A stretch of 64,000 nucleotides of DNA, from assembly GCF_036345255.1 (NCBI RefSeq), contig NZ_CP107783.1, forward strand, positions 5,874,001 to 5,938,000. Reading direction: 5' to 3'. This stretch comes from Streptomyces sp. NBC_00569 (GTDB lineage: Bacteria > Actinomycetota > Actinomycetes > Streptomycetales > Streptomycetaceae). The notes under the pieces were generated by a model, which was not told where the DNA came from, made no database searches, and saw only the letters and a list, made by a program, of their open reading frames with translations. Positions 46,274-55,347 of this stretch are shown piece by piece. The first letter of the stretch is position 1; the number at the start of each line of letters is the position of its first letter. The position numbers were made by a program, and so were the translations under genes.

Positions 46274-47101
46274 TCAGACGGAGGCTATGACCCGGTCGGC
46301 CAGGATGTAGACGTTGTCGCGGCCGCAGGCGAACGTGAGCGCGTACGCGCCCGAGACTCCCGAGCCGCCCAGCAGCACCGGGGACTCGCCCTCGCGCAAC
46401 GCCGCGGCCAGCTGCTCCGCGGTCTCGCGGTGGCCGGGGGTCATGCAGAGCGTGGTGCCGTCCACGAAGACGTACACGTCGAGCGTGCCCAGCGGGCCCG
46501 GGCGCACATCGGCGAGGGCGGTGCGGGCGTCGGCCAGCTCCTCCAGACACGTCACCGTCCGCTCGTGGTCGCTGCTTCCGCCCGAGACGGGCGACTGCAC
46601 CGGCACGAAGTCGGGGTGCGAGGGGTGACGGCGACGGGCGGCCGCGAGCTCCGCGGACTCCCCGGAGAACTCGTCGGCGCCCGCGTCGGCCGGCTCCACC
46701 ACGGGCTCGAGGCCCGCCGCGAGACCCGGCTCCAGGCCCGCGAAGTCGGCCTGGCGCGGCATGAACAGATCGTCACCGAGGCCCAGCGCGCCACCGAGCA
46801 CGGTCGGCGCGTCGGAGGCGTCCCGGGCCTCCTGCGCGGCCCAGAAGGCACGCGCCTCGGCGAGCTCGCGCTCCCGCTCCTCCGCGAGTGCGTCGGCGAC
46901 GGCCGCGCGTATCTCCTCCGTGTCGGGCGTGGTGCGCGCGGCGGGCACGCCACGACCGGCGCCGACGGCGCGGTCATGGGCGAGCTCGTCCCGCAGTTCG
47001 GTGATCTGCCTGCGCAGTCCGTGGACGGTGTGCAGGGCAGCGGCGCCCACGGCCGTGGCGGCGGCCGTGGTGATGAGCAGAGCAAGAGGCATGGCGCTCA
47101 C
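46274..47101 (-). CDS. Membrane-anchored protein of unknown function
   Basis: 275 residues from a GTG at 47101 behind GGGAGT; an ATG three codons later is the alternative. One N-terminal hydrophobic helix (PLALLITTAAATAVGAAAL) is followed by a coiled coil (LRRQITELRDELAHDRAVG and ALAEERERELAEARAFWAAQ), an acidic linker, and a C-terminal domain containing DVYVFVDGTTLCMTPGHRET and YALTFACGRDNVYILADRVI. The C-terminal part looks folded, with alternating strands. I do not recognise the family. Confidence 0.65.
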   Translation of the reverse strand: MSAMPLALLITTAAATAVGAAALHTVHGLRRQITELRDELAHDRAVGAGRGVPAARTTPDTEEIRAAVADALAEERERELAEARAFWAAQEARDASDAPTVLGGALGLGDDLFMPRQADFAGLEPGLAAGLEPVVEPADAGADEFSGESAELAAARRRHPSHPDFVPVQSPVSGGSSDHERTVTCLEELADARTALADVRPGPLGTLDVYVFVDGTTLCMTPGHRETAEQLAAALREGESPVLLGGSGVSGAYALTFACGRDNVYILADRVIASV

Positions 47102-47260
47102 TGACGTACTCCCGGTTTCAAGTCGACCCCCGACTTCCTACATCAGCTTGAAGCCTGGACCATCCCGCTGTCAGTGCATTACGTCACGAAATGGACAGGT
47201 ATTTGGCTGGGTGTTTAGGGGTGTTATGCCCTGGGAACCCTGCTGACCTGCAAAAACCGT

Positions 47261-47293
47261 CTCCCCCAGGAGATACGTCACATCCTGGGGGAG
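47261..47293 (-). terminator. Terminator hairpin after the thiolase
   Basis: CTCCCCCAGGA pairs perfectly with TCCTGGGGGAG across an 11-base loop, 51 bp beyond the thiolase stop on the minus strand. Confidence 0.75.
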
Positions 47294-47343
47294 ATTGGAT
47301 CACGATTCAGCAGAGGAGCAACCCGGCCCCGTGGGCCGCGGGC

Positions 47344-48564
47344 TCAGCTGAGGCGCTCGATGACCATCGCCATGCCCTGGCCACCGCCGACGCACATGGT
47401 CTCCAGACCGAACTGCTTGTCGTGGAACTGGAGGCTGTTGATCAGGGTGCCGGTGATACGGGCGCCCGTCATGCCGAAGGGGTGACCCACGGCGATCGCG
47501 CCACCGTTGATGTTCAGCTTGTCCTCGTCGATGCCGAGGTCACGCGCGGAGGGGATGACCTGCGCGGCGAACGCCTCGTTGATCTCGACCAGGTCGATGT
47601 CGCCGATGCCGAGGCCGGCGCGCTGCAGCGCCTGCTTCGACGCCTCGACCGGGCCGAGGCCCATGATCTCGGGGGACAGGCCCGAGACGCCGGTGGAGAC
47701 GATGCGGGCGAGCGGCGTCAGGCCGAGCTCGCGGGCCTTCGTGTCGGACATGATCACGAGGGCCGCGGCGCCGTCGTTGAGCGGGCAGCAGTTGGCGGCG
47801 GTGACCAGGCCGTCGGGGCGGAAGACCGGCTTCAGGCCCGAGACGCCCTCCACGGTGACGCCCGCGCGCGGGCCGTCGTCCTGCGAGACGACCGTGCCGT
47901 CAGGGGTGGTGACCGGGGTGATCTCCCGCTCCCAGAAGCCGTTCTTGATGGCCTGCTCGGCCAGGTTCTGCGAACGCACACCGAACGCGTCCATGTCCGC
48001 GCGCGTGACGCCCTTCGTCCGCGCCAGGTTCTCGGCGGTCTGGCCCATCGCGATGTACGCGTCCGGGACGAGGCCGTCCTCGCGCGGGTCGTGCCAGGAG
48101 GCGCCCTCGGACTCGGCGACGGCGGCCGTACGGGCCTCCGCGTCGGCGAACAGCGGGTTGTGCGTGTCGGGCAGCGAGTCCGAGTTGCCCTTCACGAAGC
48201 GCGACACCATCTCGACACCGGCCGAGATGAAGACGTCACCCTCGCCGGCCTTGATGGCGTGCAGCGCCATGCGGCTGGTCTGCAGCGACGAGGAGCAGTA
48301 GCGGGTGACCGTACATCCCGGCAGGTGGTCCATGCCCATCTGCACGGCCACGATGCGGCCCAGGTTGTTGCCCTGCTCGCCGCCGGGCAGACCGCAGCCG
48401 AGCATCAGGTCGTCGATGTCCCGCGGGTCGAGCTCGGGGACCTTGGCCAGCGCGGCCTGGACGATCGTGGCGGTCAGATCGTCCGGGCGCAGGTCCTTGA
48501 GGGACCCCTTGAAGGCGCGGCCGATGGGAGAGCGGGCGGTCGAGACGATCACGGCTTCGGGCAT
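47344..48564 (-). CDS. Thiolase, acetyl-CoA C-acetyltransferase family
   Basis: 406 residues from the ATG at 48564 behind TTGGAG. Family motifs: EAVIVSTARSPIGRAFKGSL at the start, VTRYCSSSLQTSRMALHAIK with the nucleophile Cys90, EINEAFAAQVIPS, GGAIAVGHPFGMTGARI (His base), and METMCVGGGQGMAMV with the second Cys. Such enzymes condense or cleave acyl-CoAs in fatty acid oxidation or acetoacetyl-CoA metabolism. No partner beta-oxidation genes adjoin it, so the direction and chain length are uncertain. Confidence 0.92.
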   Translation of the reverse strand: MPEAVIVSTARSPIGRAFKGSLKDLRPDDLTATIVQAALAKVPELDPRDIDDLMLGCGLPGGEQGNNLGRIVAVQMGMDHLPGCTVTRYCSSSLQTSRMALHAIKAGEGDVFISAGVEMVSRFVKGNSDSLPDTHNPLFADAEARTAAVAESEGASWHDPREDGLVPDAYIAMGQTAENLARTKGVTRADMDAFGVRSQNLAEQAIKNGFWEREITPVTTPDGTVVSQDDGPRAGVTVEGVSGLKPVFRPDGLVTAANCCPLNDGAAALVIMSDTKARELGLTPLARIVSTGVSGLSPEIMGLGPVEASKQALQRAGLGIGDIDLVEINEAFAAQVIPSARDLGIDEDKLNINGGAIAVGHPFGMTGARITGTLINSLQFHDKQFGLETMCVGGGQGMAMVIERLS

Positions 48565-48801
48565 CACGGCTCCAAGAGGTCTACGCGTATGAGCTATTCG
48601 CCTACCAGCTGGGAAGTTACCTGTACGTACTGTCTGGGTCACCGGTGTGCGCGTGTGACTCCCGCCGCATTTTTCTAAGCGCTTGCTCAGGGAGATTTCG
48701 GGGTAGCGGGATTGCGGCCCGGGGGCGTGGTCCAGGACACCGTGCTCCGCCCCGGACCCCGCTCCTCACTCGCCGAAGCACCCTCCGGACGTCCGTACCC
48801 G

Positions 48802-49830
48802 CTAGATGTTGAGCGGCGTCGGGTCCTGCGTCGCCACCCGCCGGCGCCTGCGGCGCTTCAGCAGAGCCCAGGGACCCCTCGGACCCGTCGGCATCGCCGG
48901 CGTCACCTCCGTGCCGCCCTCCTCCGCCGCCTGGGCCGCCGCCCTGGCCACCGGCAGGAAGCCCTCGCGCCGCGACACGTCCGGACGCTCCTCCTCCGGC
49001 CACAGGCCCAGTGACGCGCACAGCGTCGGCAGCACCGCCATCGCCGCCGTCGCATAGCCCTCGGCCGACGGGTGGTAGTTGTCGGGACCGAACAGCTCCC
49101 GCGGATTGGCCAGGAACTCCGGGCCGAGCAGATCACCCAGCGACACCGTGCGCCCGCCCTGCTCCACCGTGCCGATCGTCTGCGCCGCCGCCAGCTGCCG
49201 CGAGGCCCGCCGGGCCAGATACCGCAGCGGCTGGTTCACCGGCTCGATCGTGCCCAGATCAGGGCACGTCCCCACCACCACCTCCGCCCCCGCCGTACGC
49301 AGCCTGCGCACCGCCGCCGACAGATGACGCACCGACCGGGTCGCCGGCATCCGGTGCGTCACGTCGTTGGCGCCGATCATCACGACGCACACGTCCGGCA
49401 CCCAGTCCGGATCCGAGAGGATCTCCGCGACCTGACGGTCCAGGTCGTCCGACATGGCGCCGGGCAGCGCCACGTTGCGCAGCTCCACCGGACGCTCGGC
49501 CACCGCCGCGAGACCCGAGGCGAGCAGCGCGCCTGGGGTCTGCCGGGCCCGGTGCACGCCCTGCCCCGCCGCCGTCGAGTCACCCAGCATCGCGAACCGC
49601 AGCGGCTCGCTCTCCGCCACCTCGGTGGCCGGACGTTCGGCGAACACCCTCCCGTACAGACCGTTCGCGGACGGGACCTGCACCCCCCTGCCGTGGTTGC
49701 CCACCTGCCGCTTCGCCAGCTGGACCTCTGCGATCAACAGACCGACCGCGGCGGCACCTACCAGACCGATACCGCCGCCGCCGTACGCCGCGCCCGCGGC
49801 GATCCGCCGTGCCACCCTCGCCCTCGACAT
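48802..49830 (-). CDS. SGNH/GDSL hydrolase, membrane-anchored or secreted
   Basis: 342 residues. A basic N-terminus leads into a hydrophobic helix (~16-33), likely a signal anchor. The hydrolase blocks follow in order: FAMLGDSTAAGQGVH (nucleophile Ser), VVMIGANDVTHRMP (GxND oxyanion block), and FGPDNYHPSAEGYATAA (DxxH). This is the Asp-His-Ser catalytic set of SGNH esterases. It ends in a very basic tail (KRRRRRRVATQD). The substrate is probably an ester in the cell wall or medium; it cannot be told from sequence. Confidence 0.9.
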   Translation of the reverse strand: MSRARVARRIAAGAAYGGGGIGLVGAAAVGLLIAEVQLAKRQVGNHGRGVQVPSANGLYGRVFAERPATEVAESEPLRFAMLGDSTAAGQGVHRARQTPGALLASGLAAVAERPVELRNVALPGAMSDDLDRQVAEILSDPDWVPDVCVVMIGANDVTHRMPATRSVRHLSAAVRRLRTAGAEVVVGTCPDLGTIEPVNQPLRYLARRASRQLAAAQTIGTVEQGGRTVSLGDLLGPEFLANPRELFGPDNYHPSAEGYATAAMAVLPTLCASLGLWPEEERPDVSRREGFLPVARAAAQAAEEGGTEVTPAMPTGPRGPWALLKRRRRRRVATQDPTPLNI

Positions 49831-50001
49831 GCGTCGCAGCCACCTGCCTCTGCGTAGTCCTTTTCAGCCGTACATCCAGTCATTGCCCCGTAAGTACGGT
49901 CGGCCAATCGCAACAGGCGATGAAGGGGCGGCACTCGGCTTACGCTGACCGCACATCACATCGCGGATCCCTCACAGATCCATCGCAGCCCGGAGACAAC
50001 G

Positions 50002-51393
50002 GTGCAATTCCACGACTCGATGATCAGCCTCGTCGGCAACACCCCGCTCGTCAGGCTCAACAGCGTGACCGAAGGCATTCAGGCGACCGTCCTGGCCAAG
50101 GTCGAGTACTTCAACCCCGGCGGCTCGGTGAAGGACCGCATCGCCCTGCGCATGATCGAGGCGGCGGAGGAGAGCGGCGCCCTCAAGCCCGGCGGCACGA
50201 TCGTGGAGCCGACCAGCGGCAACACGGGCGTCGGCCTGGCCATCGTGGCGCAGCAGAAGGGGTACAAGTGCATCTTCGTGTGCCCCGACAAGGTCTCCAC
50301 GGACAAGATCAACGTGATGCGGGCGTACGGCGCGGAGGTCGTCGTCTGCCCGACGGCCGTGGACCCGGAGCACCCGGACTCGTACTACAACGTCTCCGAC
50401 CGGCTGGTGCGTGAGACGCCCGGCGCCTGGAAGCCGGACCAGTACTCCAACCCCAACAACCCCCTCTCGCACTATCACTCCACCGGCCCCGAGCTGTGGG
50501 AGCAGACGGAGGGCGAGATCACGCACTTCGTGGCGGGCGTCGGCACGGGCGGCACGATCTCCGGGACCGGCCGCTATCTGAAGGACGTGAGCGAGGGCCG
50601 CGTGCAGGTCATCGGCGCCGACCCGGAGGGCTCGGTGTACTCCGGCGGCTCCGGGCGCCCGTACCTCGTGGAGGGCGTGGGCGAGGACTTCTGGCCGACG
50701 GCGTACGACCGCACGGTCGCGGACGAGATCGTCGCGGTCTCCGACAAGGACTCCTTCCAGATGACCCGCCGCCTCGCCAAGGAGGAGGGCCTCCTCGTGG
50801 GCGGCTCCTGCGGCATGGCAGTCGTGGCGGCCCTGCGCGTGGCCGAACGCCTCGGCCCGGACGACGTGGTGGTGGTCCTCCTCCCGGACAGCGGCCGCGG
50901 CTACCTCAGCAAGATCTTCAACGACGAGTGGATGGCCGACTACGGCTTCCTCGCCGACACGGGCACGAGCGCGCGCGTGGGCGACGTGCTCCAGGACAAG
51001 GAGGGCGGCGCGCTGCCGTCACTCGTCCACATGCACCCGGAGGAGACCGTCGGCGAGGCCATCGAGGTGCTGCGCGAGTACGGCGTCTCGCAGATGCCCA
51101 TCGTGAAGCCGGGAGCCGGACACCCGGACGTGATGGCGGCCGAGGTCATCGGCTCCGTCGTCGAACGGGAGCTGCTCGACGCCCTGTTCACGCAGCGCGC
51201 CTCGCTCGGCGACCCGCTGGAGAAGCACATGTCGGCCCCGCTGCCGCAGGTCGGCTCGGGTGAGCCGGTGGAGGACCTGATGTCCGTGCTCGGCTCCGCG
51301 GACGCGGCGATCGTCCTGGTGGAGGGCAAGCCCAAGGGTGTGGTGAGCCGCCAGGACCTGTTGGCCTTCCTCGCGAAGAGCGGTGGGAAGTAG
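50002..51393 (+). CDS. Cystathionine beta-synthase
   Basis: 463 residues from the GTG at 50002, behind CGGAGAC. The PLP domain has MISLVGNTPLVRL, EYFNPGGSVKDRIALRMIE (PLP Lys ~42), TSGNTGVGLAIVA and GVGTGGTISGTGRYLKD (phosphate loop). Residues ~338-455 are two CBS domains (MHPEETVGEAIEVLREYGVS and DLMSVLGSADAAIVLVEGKP). The enzyme joins serine and homocysteine to form cystathionine in reverse transsulphuration. The CBS pair is present, so allosteric control is possible. The gene diverges from the SGNH hydrolase. Confidence 0.93.
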   Translation: MQFHDSMISLVGNTPLVRLNSVTEGIQATVLAKVEYFNPGGSVKDRIALRMIEAAEESGALKPGGTIVEPTSGNTGVGLAIVAQQKGYKCIFVCPDKVSTDKINVMRAYGAEVVVCPTAVDPEHPDSYYNVSDRLVRETPGAWKPDQYSNPNNPLSHYHSTGPELWEQTEGEITHFVAGVGTGGTISGTGRYLKDVSEGRVQVIGADPEGSVYSGGSGRPYLVEGVGEDFWPTAYDRTVADEIVAVSDKDSFQMTRRLAKEEGLLVGGSCGMAVVAALRVAERLGPDDVVVVLLPDSGRGYLSKIFNDEWMADYGFLADTGTSARVGDVLQDKEGGALPSLVHMHPEETVGEAIEVLREYGVSQMPIVKPGAGHPDVMAAEVIGSVVERELLDALFTQRASLGDPLEKHMSAPLPQVGSGEPVEDLMSVLGSADAAIVLVEGKPKGVVSRQDLLAFLAKSGGK

Positions 51394-51610
51394 GGCGGAG
51401 CGGGTTCGTGCAATCGGTACGAGCGCGACACGTGCGCGCAGCACCCGCTTAACACGGGTCCGGCACATTGGTGGGTGTCGGCAGGGGTGGGAGCGGCTCC
51501 CCGCTCAGGCCGGCACTGTAGCGGCGTCAAGGACCTCCGGAGCGGCTCCCGGACCTCCATGGACGCCTGCGGACGCGGTGCCCCGGTCCTGACCCGGTTC
51601 CGTGTCCTTC

Positions 51611-51663
51611 GCGGGGACCGCCGTCGTCCCGCCCCCCGTTCACGGGGGTGCGGCGGTCCCCGC
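51611..51663. terminator. Nested terminator between convergent genes
   Basis: GCGGGGACCGCCG pairs perfectly with CGGCGGTCCCCGC, enclosing a second hairpin (CCCCCGTTCACGGGGG). It lies between the cystathionine synthase and the convergent RpiR gene, 13 bp from the latter's stop. Confidence 0.82.
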
Positions 51664-51675
51664 GCCACACTTCTT

Positions 51676-52509
51676 CTATTCGACGAACAGGCCCCGCTCC
51701 GCGGCGCGTACGTCGAATTCCTCCAGGCGGGCCTGCGCCTCGGGCAGGTTGTCGCACATCGCTTCCAGGAGCACGCGGCCGAGCAGCATAGGTGAGCACG
51801 CCGTGTCGAAGGCGAGGCCCTCGCCGACCGCGGCGGGCAGCAGCAGGTCCGAGTGCTTGGCGACGGGGGCGAAGGCCGAGTCGGCGACGGTGACCACGGT
51901 GAGGCCTGCCGACTTGGCGTAGGCGAGCGCGTCGACGACTTCCTTGGGATGGCGGGGCAGCGCGAAGCAGAGGAGGGCGGTGGCTCCGGCGCGGACGGCG
52001 GCGTCCACGCGGTCGGCGAGCATCGTGCCGCCCTCGTCGAGGAGCCGTACGTCGGGGTGGACCTTCGCCGCGAAGTACGAGAAGCCGTAGGCCTGGGAGG
52101 CGGCGGCGCGCAGGCCGAGGACGAGGAGCGGGCGGGAGGCGGCGAGGAGGCGGCCCGCGCGTTCGACGGGGGCCGGGTCGGCGAGGAGCTGCGCGAGGTG
52201 GCGCAGGTTCTCGATCTCGGCCTCGACGGCCTGCTGGTACTCGTTGGCCGAGGCGGGCGTCGTGGGTTCGGCGGGGGCGACCTCGCGCAGGTGTCTGCGC
52301 AGGGCGGGGTAGCCGTCGAAGCCCAGTGCCACGGCGAAGCGGGTGACGGAGGGCTGGCTGACCCCGGCGAGTTCGGCGAGTTCCACGGAGGAGAGGAACG
52401 GGACGTCGGCGGCGCGGCGCACCATGCAGTGCGCGATGCGACGCTGAGTGGGCGTCAGGCGGTGAACCTCGAAGAGCTGTTGCAGTCGTGCGGCTGGGCT
52501 GTCGTTCAT
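51676..52509 (-). CDS. MurR/RpiR family transcriptional regulator
   Basis: 277 residues. The N-terminal ~75 residues are the HTH_6 domain (TPTQRRIAHCMVRRAADVPF and ELAELAGVSQPSVTRFAVAL). The rest is a SIS sugar-isomerase-type domain (RPLLVLGLRAAASQAYGFSY, LDEGGTMLADRVDAAVRAGA, LTVVTVADSAFAPVAKHSD), which binds a phosphosugar or similar effector. Its start overlaps the stop of the lyase gene (ATGA), so it is co-translated with the lyase and probably controls it and the divergent transporter. Confidence 0.9.
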   Translation of the reverse strand: MNDSPAARLQQLFEVHRLTPTQRRIAHCMVRRAADVPFLSSVELAELAGVSQPSVTRFAVALGFDGYPALRRHLREVAPAEPTTPASANEYQQAVEAEIENLRHLAQLLADPAPVERAGRLLAASRPLLVLGLRAAASQAYGFSYFAAKVHPDVRLLDEGGTMLADRVDAAVRAGATALLCFALPRHPKEVVDALAYAKSAGLTVVTVADSAFAPVAKHSDLLLPAAVGEGLAFDTACSPMLLGRVLLEAMCDNLPEAQARLEEFDVRAAERGLFVE

Positions 52510-54077
52510 TCCGTCCCCCCAGGGCGGTCTGATCCGGCTGTGGCCGGTCCGTCTGTTCCGTCGGCGATGCGGGTGAAGCTGTCCAGGAGTCCCGCCGCGG
52601 CCCGGGTGACATCTTCCGTCAGGGGGCGGTCGGTGGCATCGGGGTCGAGGACCGAATCCGCGAGGGCGAAGGCGCGGCCGACCGGGAGTTCGCGGTCGGG
52701 GTGCATGTCGCGCTGGCGCAACGCCCTTACCGCCGCGACGAGTTCACAGCCCACGACGAGACGGTAGGCGTCGCAGACGCGCAGGGTCTGGCGGGCGGCG
52801 AGGGACGCGAAGCTGGCCTGTTCCTCGACGCCGCGGGAGAGGACCGCGTGGCCGAGCGATGCGGGGGCGGCGAAGGCGCGCAGGTCTCCGAGGGCCGCCC
52901 CGGCCGCGTATTCGAGGATCATCACGCCCGACGAGGCGGCTTCGCCGTCGGCGAGGAAGGGGCGCAGGCGGGTGTAGGAGGGTTCGTTGAGGGTGGACAG
53001 GCGCGAGGTGGAGAGCCGGGCGACCTGGGCGATGGCGAGCCTGAAGTGGTCCAGCGCCAGGGCGAGTTGGGCCATGTAGAAGCCGCCGTGATGGTAGGCG
53101 GCCATGTCCTGGGGGGAGATGAGGGGGTTCTCGGCGGCGGCGTTGATCTCGACGGTGAGTACGTCTTCGAGGGCGTCGGCGGCGTCCTGGGCCGGGCCGT
53201 GGATCTGCGGGACGCAGCGGAAGCCGTACGGGTCCTGGATGCGGCCGAGGGGCGGGGTGGGGCGTTCGGGGGCGCCGAGGATGGTGCGCATGCGTGCGGC
53301 GACGTCGTACGAGCCGCGGTGGTGGCGGGCCTCGTGGACGGGCAGGGCGTACGCCTCGTAGGAGCCGTCGACGGCCAGCAGGGAGAGCGCGGCGACGAGC
53401 TGGGTGGCGGAGATCAGGTCGCGCAGTTCGTGGAGGGCCAGGGCGGACTGGCCGAGGGTGAGGGCGTTGCTGCTGATCAGGGCGAGGGCGTCGTTGTTGT
53501 CGAGGGGCTGGGCCTCGGGGGCGCCGTCGCCGCGCCAGGGGTGTTCGCCGGCGAGGGCGAGGCCCATCTGGGCGAGGGCTGCGATGTCGCCGGTGCCGAC
53601 GGAGCCGAATTCGTTGACGGCCGGGTAGGCGCCGGTCTCCAGGGCTTCGCACAGGGCCGTGACGACGGTGGGGCGTAGTCCCGCGCCGCCGGCGAGGAGC
53701 TGGTTGGCGCGGACGGCGAGCATGGCGCGGACCTGGCGTGCGGGGAGCTCTTCGCCGATGGCGCCGGCGTGGCTGCGCAGCAGGCGCAGGCCGTGGTCGG
53801 CGGCGGCCTCGGTGGGCACGTCCTCGTTCCGGTTCGCGCCGACGCCGGTGGAGCGGCCGTAGACGCGGCCCCAGGCGGCGATCTCGCGGGCGGCGTTCCA
53901 GGACTCCTCGACGCGTTTCATGGCGTCGGTGCCGGGGACGGGCCTGGCGGCGGAATCGGCCAGGCGGACGACGTCGGGCACGGGCAGACCGTGTCCGTCG
54001 AGCACGACGACGGGCGTGGGACGCTGGGTGGCCGTCATTCGGGGCTTACCCGCGGTGTCCGCGATGTGAGACGACAT
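52506..54077 (-). CDS. Aromatic amino acid lyase-superfamily protein lacking the Ala-Ser-Gly triad
   Basis: 523 residues from the ATG at 54077 (GAGGAGGG upstream). It clearly has the histidine/phenylalanine ammonia-lyase fold: VYGRSTGVGANRNEDVP, ALALISSNALTLGQSALAL, IQDPYGFRCVPQIHGPAQDA (281-300), and GVEEQASFASLAARQTLRV. The segment that should read GSVGASGDLAPLAH reads GSVGTGDIAALAQ (158-170): one residue shorter, with no Ala-Ser-Gly to cyclise into the MIO cofactor. It may be an aminomutase, lyase or other enzyme with a different chemistry. It is co-translated with an RpiR regulator and diverges from an ABC transporter. Confidence 0.8.
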   Translation of the reverse strand: MSSHIADTAGKPRMTATQRPTPVVVLDGHGLPVPDVVRLADSAARPVPGTDAMKRVEESWNAAREIAAWGRVYGRSTGVGANRNEDVPTEAAADHGLRLLRSHAGAIGEELPARQVRAMLAVRANQLLAGGAGLRPTVVTALCEALETGAYPAVNEFGSVGTGDIAALAQMGLALAGEHPWRGDGAPEAQPLDNNDALALISSNALTLGQSALALHELRDLISATQLVAALSLLAVDGSYEAYALPVHEARHHRGSYDVAARMRTILGAPERPTPPLGRIQDPYGFRCVPQIHGPAQDAADALEDVLTVEINAAAENPLISPQDMAAYHHGGFYMAQLALALDHFRLAIAQVARLSTSRLSTLNEPSYTRLRPFLADGEAASSGVMILEYAAGAALGDLRAFAAPASLGHAVLSRGVEEQASFASLAARQTLRVCDAYRLVVGCELVAAVRALRQRDMHPDRELPVGRAFALADSVLDPDATDRPLTEDVTRAAAGLLDSFTRIADGTDGPATAGSDRPGGTE

Positions 54078-54165
54078 GGTGCGCCAAACCCTCCTCAAAC
54101 GGACGTTTTGTCTCGTTCCTCGGCCTCGTTAACCAGCGATTTACCTGGCGATGTGTGCCGGGGCA

Positions 54166-54211
54166 TTGACAACTTATTCAGATACAGAGAACTCTGCATG
54201 ACGATATGCAG
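54166..54211 (+). promoter_or_regulatory. Promoter/operator region of the quaternary-amine-type ABC operon
   Basis: TTGACA at 54166 is followed at once by TATTCA (54175-54180), the same half-site as in the hutU promoter. CTGCAT-N6-ATGCAG (54194-54211) is a perfect 6-bp inverted repeat before the ribosome site AAGGGG. The -10 is not clear. The region also separates the divergent lyase gene. Confidence 0.45.
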
Positions 54212-54231
54212 CCCGGGCAAGGGGACTCCTC

Positions 54232-55347
54232 ATGATCCAGTTCGATACGGTCCACAAACGCTTCCCGAACGGCACGACGGCAGTGCACGACCTGACGCTC
54301 GACATGCCGGAAGGGGGCGTGACCGTCTTCGTCGGGTCTTCCGGTTGCGGCAAGACGACCAGTCTGCGGATGATCAACCGGATGGTCGACCCGACCTCCG
54401 GCACCATCCGCGTCGGCGGCCGCGACGTCCTTGAGCAGGACGCGGCAGAGCTGCGCCGCTCCATCGGCTACGTCATCCAGCAGTCGGGCCTCTTCCCGCA
54501 CCGCACCGTCCTCGACAACATCGCGACCGTGCCGCTCCTGCTCGGCTGGGGCCGGCGCAAGGCGCGGGCGAGGGCGGCCGAGCTCCTGGAGACCGTCGGC
54601 CTCACCGCCGAGGCCGGCAAGCGCTACCCGCACCAGCTCTCCGGCGGTCAGCAGCAGCGCGTCGGCGTGGCCCGCGCGCTCGCCGCCGACCCGCCGGTGC
54701 TGCTCATGGACGAGCCGTTCGGCGCGGTCGACCCCGTGGTGCGTACCCAGCTCCAGGACGAACTCCTGCGTCTCCAGCAGGAGTTGAACAAGACCATCGT
54801 CTTCGTCACGCACGACATCGACGAGGCCGTGCGGCTCGGCGACCGGATAGCCGTCTTCCGTACGGGCGGTCACCTCGTGCAGTGCGCGCCGCCCGCCGAG
54901 CTGCTCGCCCGCCCCGCGGACGACTTCGTCGCCGACTTCCTGGGCGCCGAGCGCGGCCTGAAGCTGCTGTCCCTGACCACGCTCGCGGACGTCGGCCAGG
55001 GGCCGGCCCCCGAGGGCACCGGCTGGGAACTGGTCCTCGACGCGGCCCGCAAGCCCTTGCTGTGGCGCGACGAGGGCACCTCCGCCGAGGTGCCGGTGCG
55101 CCCGCTGCGGGACTCGGACTCGCTCCTGTCGGCGCTGAACGAGTCGATCGCGGCGCCCGGCGGCCTCGTGGCCCGGGTCGACGCGGACGGCGTCCTGACG
55201 GGCGTCACGTCCCGCGACGAGATCCATGACCACGCGGGCCTCGCCCACATAGCCGCCGGCACCCGCGTGGACGCGCCCAAGGCCGCCGACGACGCCGGCG
55301 GCACCCGTGACACCGCCGTCCGCAAGGACACGGACGTGGCCTCATGA
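54232..55347 (+). CDS. ABC transporter ATPase, glycine betaine/choline/histidine (ProV/OpuCA/HutV) type
   Basis: 371 residues. Walker A VGSSGCGKTTSLRMI (~34), signature QLSGGQQQRVGVARAL (~143), Walker B LLMDEPFGAVDP, and the switch FVTHDIDEAVRLGDRI. The C-terminal ~100 residues form a CBS-like region (PVRPLRDSDSLLSALNESIA, GVTSRDEIHDH), as in osmoregulated OpuC ATPases, which sense ionic strength there; only one clear half is visible. Its stop overlaps the first permease start (ATGA). Confidence 0.88.
   Translation: MIQFDTVHKRFPNGTTAVHDLTLDMPEGGVTVFVGSSGCGKTTSLRMINRMVDPTSGTIRVGGRDVLEQDAAELRRSIGYVIQQSGLFPHRTVLDNIATVPLLLGWGRRKARARAAELLETVGLTAEAGKRYPHQLSGGQQQRVGVARALAADPPVLLMDEPFGAVDPVVRTQLQDELLRLQQELNKTIVFVTHDIDEAVRLGDRIAVFRTGGHLVQCAPPAELLARPADDFVADFLGAERGLKLLSLTTLADVGQGPAPEGTGWELVLDAARKPLLWRDEGTSAEVPVRPLRDSDSLLSALNESIAAPGGLVARVDADGVLTGVTSRDEIHDHAGLAHIAAGTRVDAPKAADDAGGTRDTAVRKDTDVAS

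Noticed and set aside
54096..54098. TTG upstream start for the lyase-fold protein
   Set aside because: The TTG lies within the ribosome site region; the ATG at 54077 follows GAGGAGGG.
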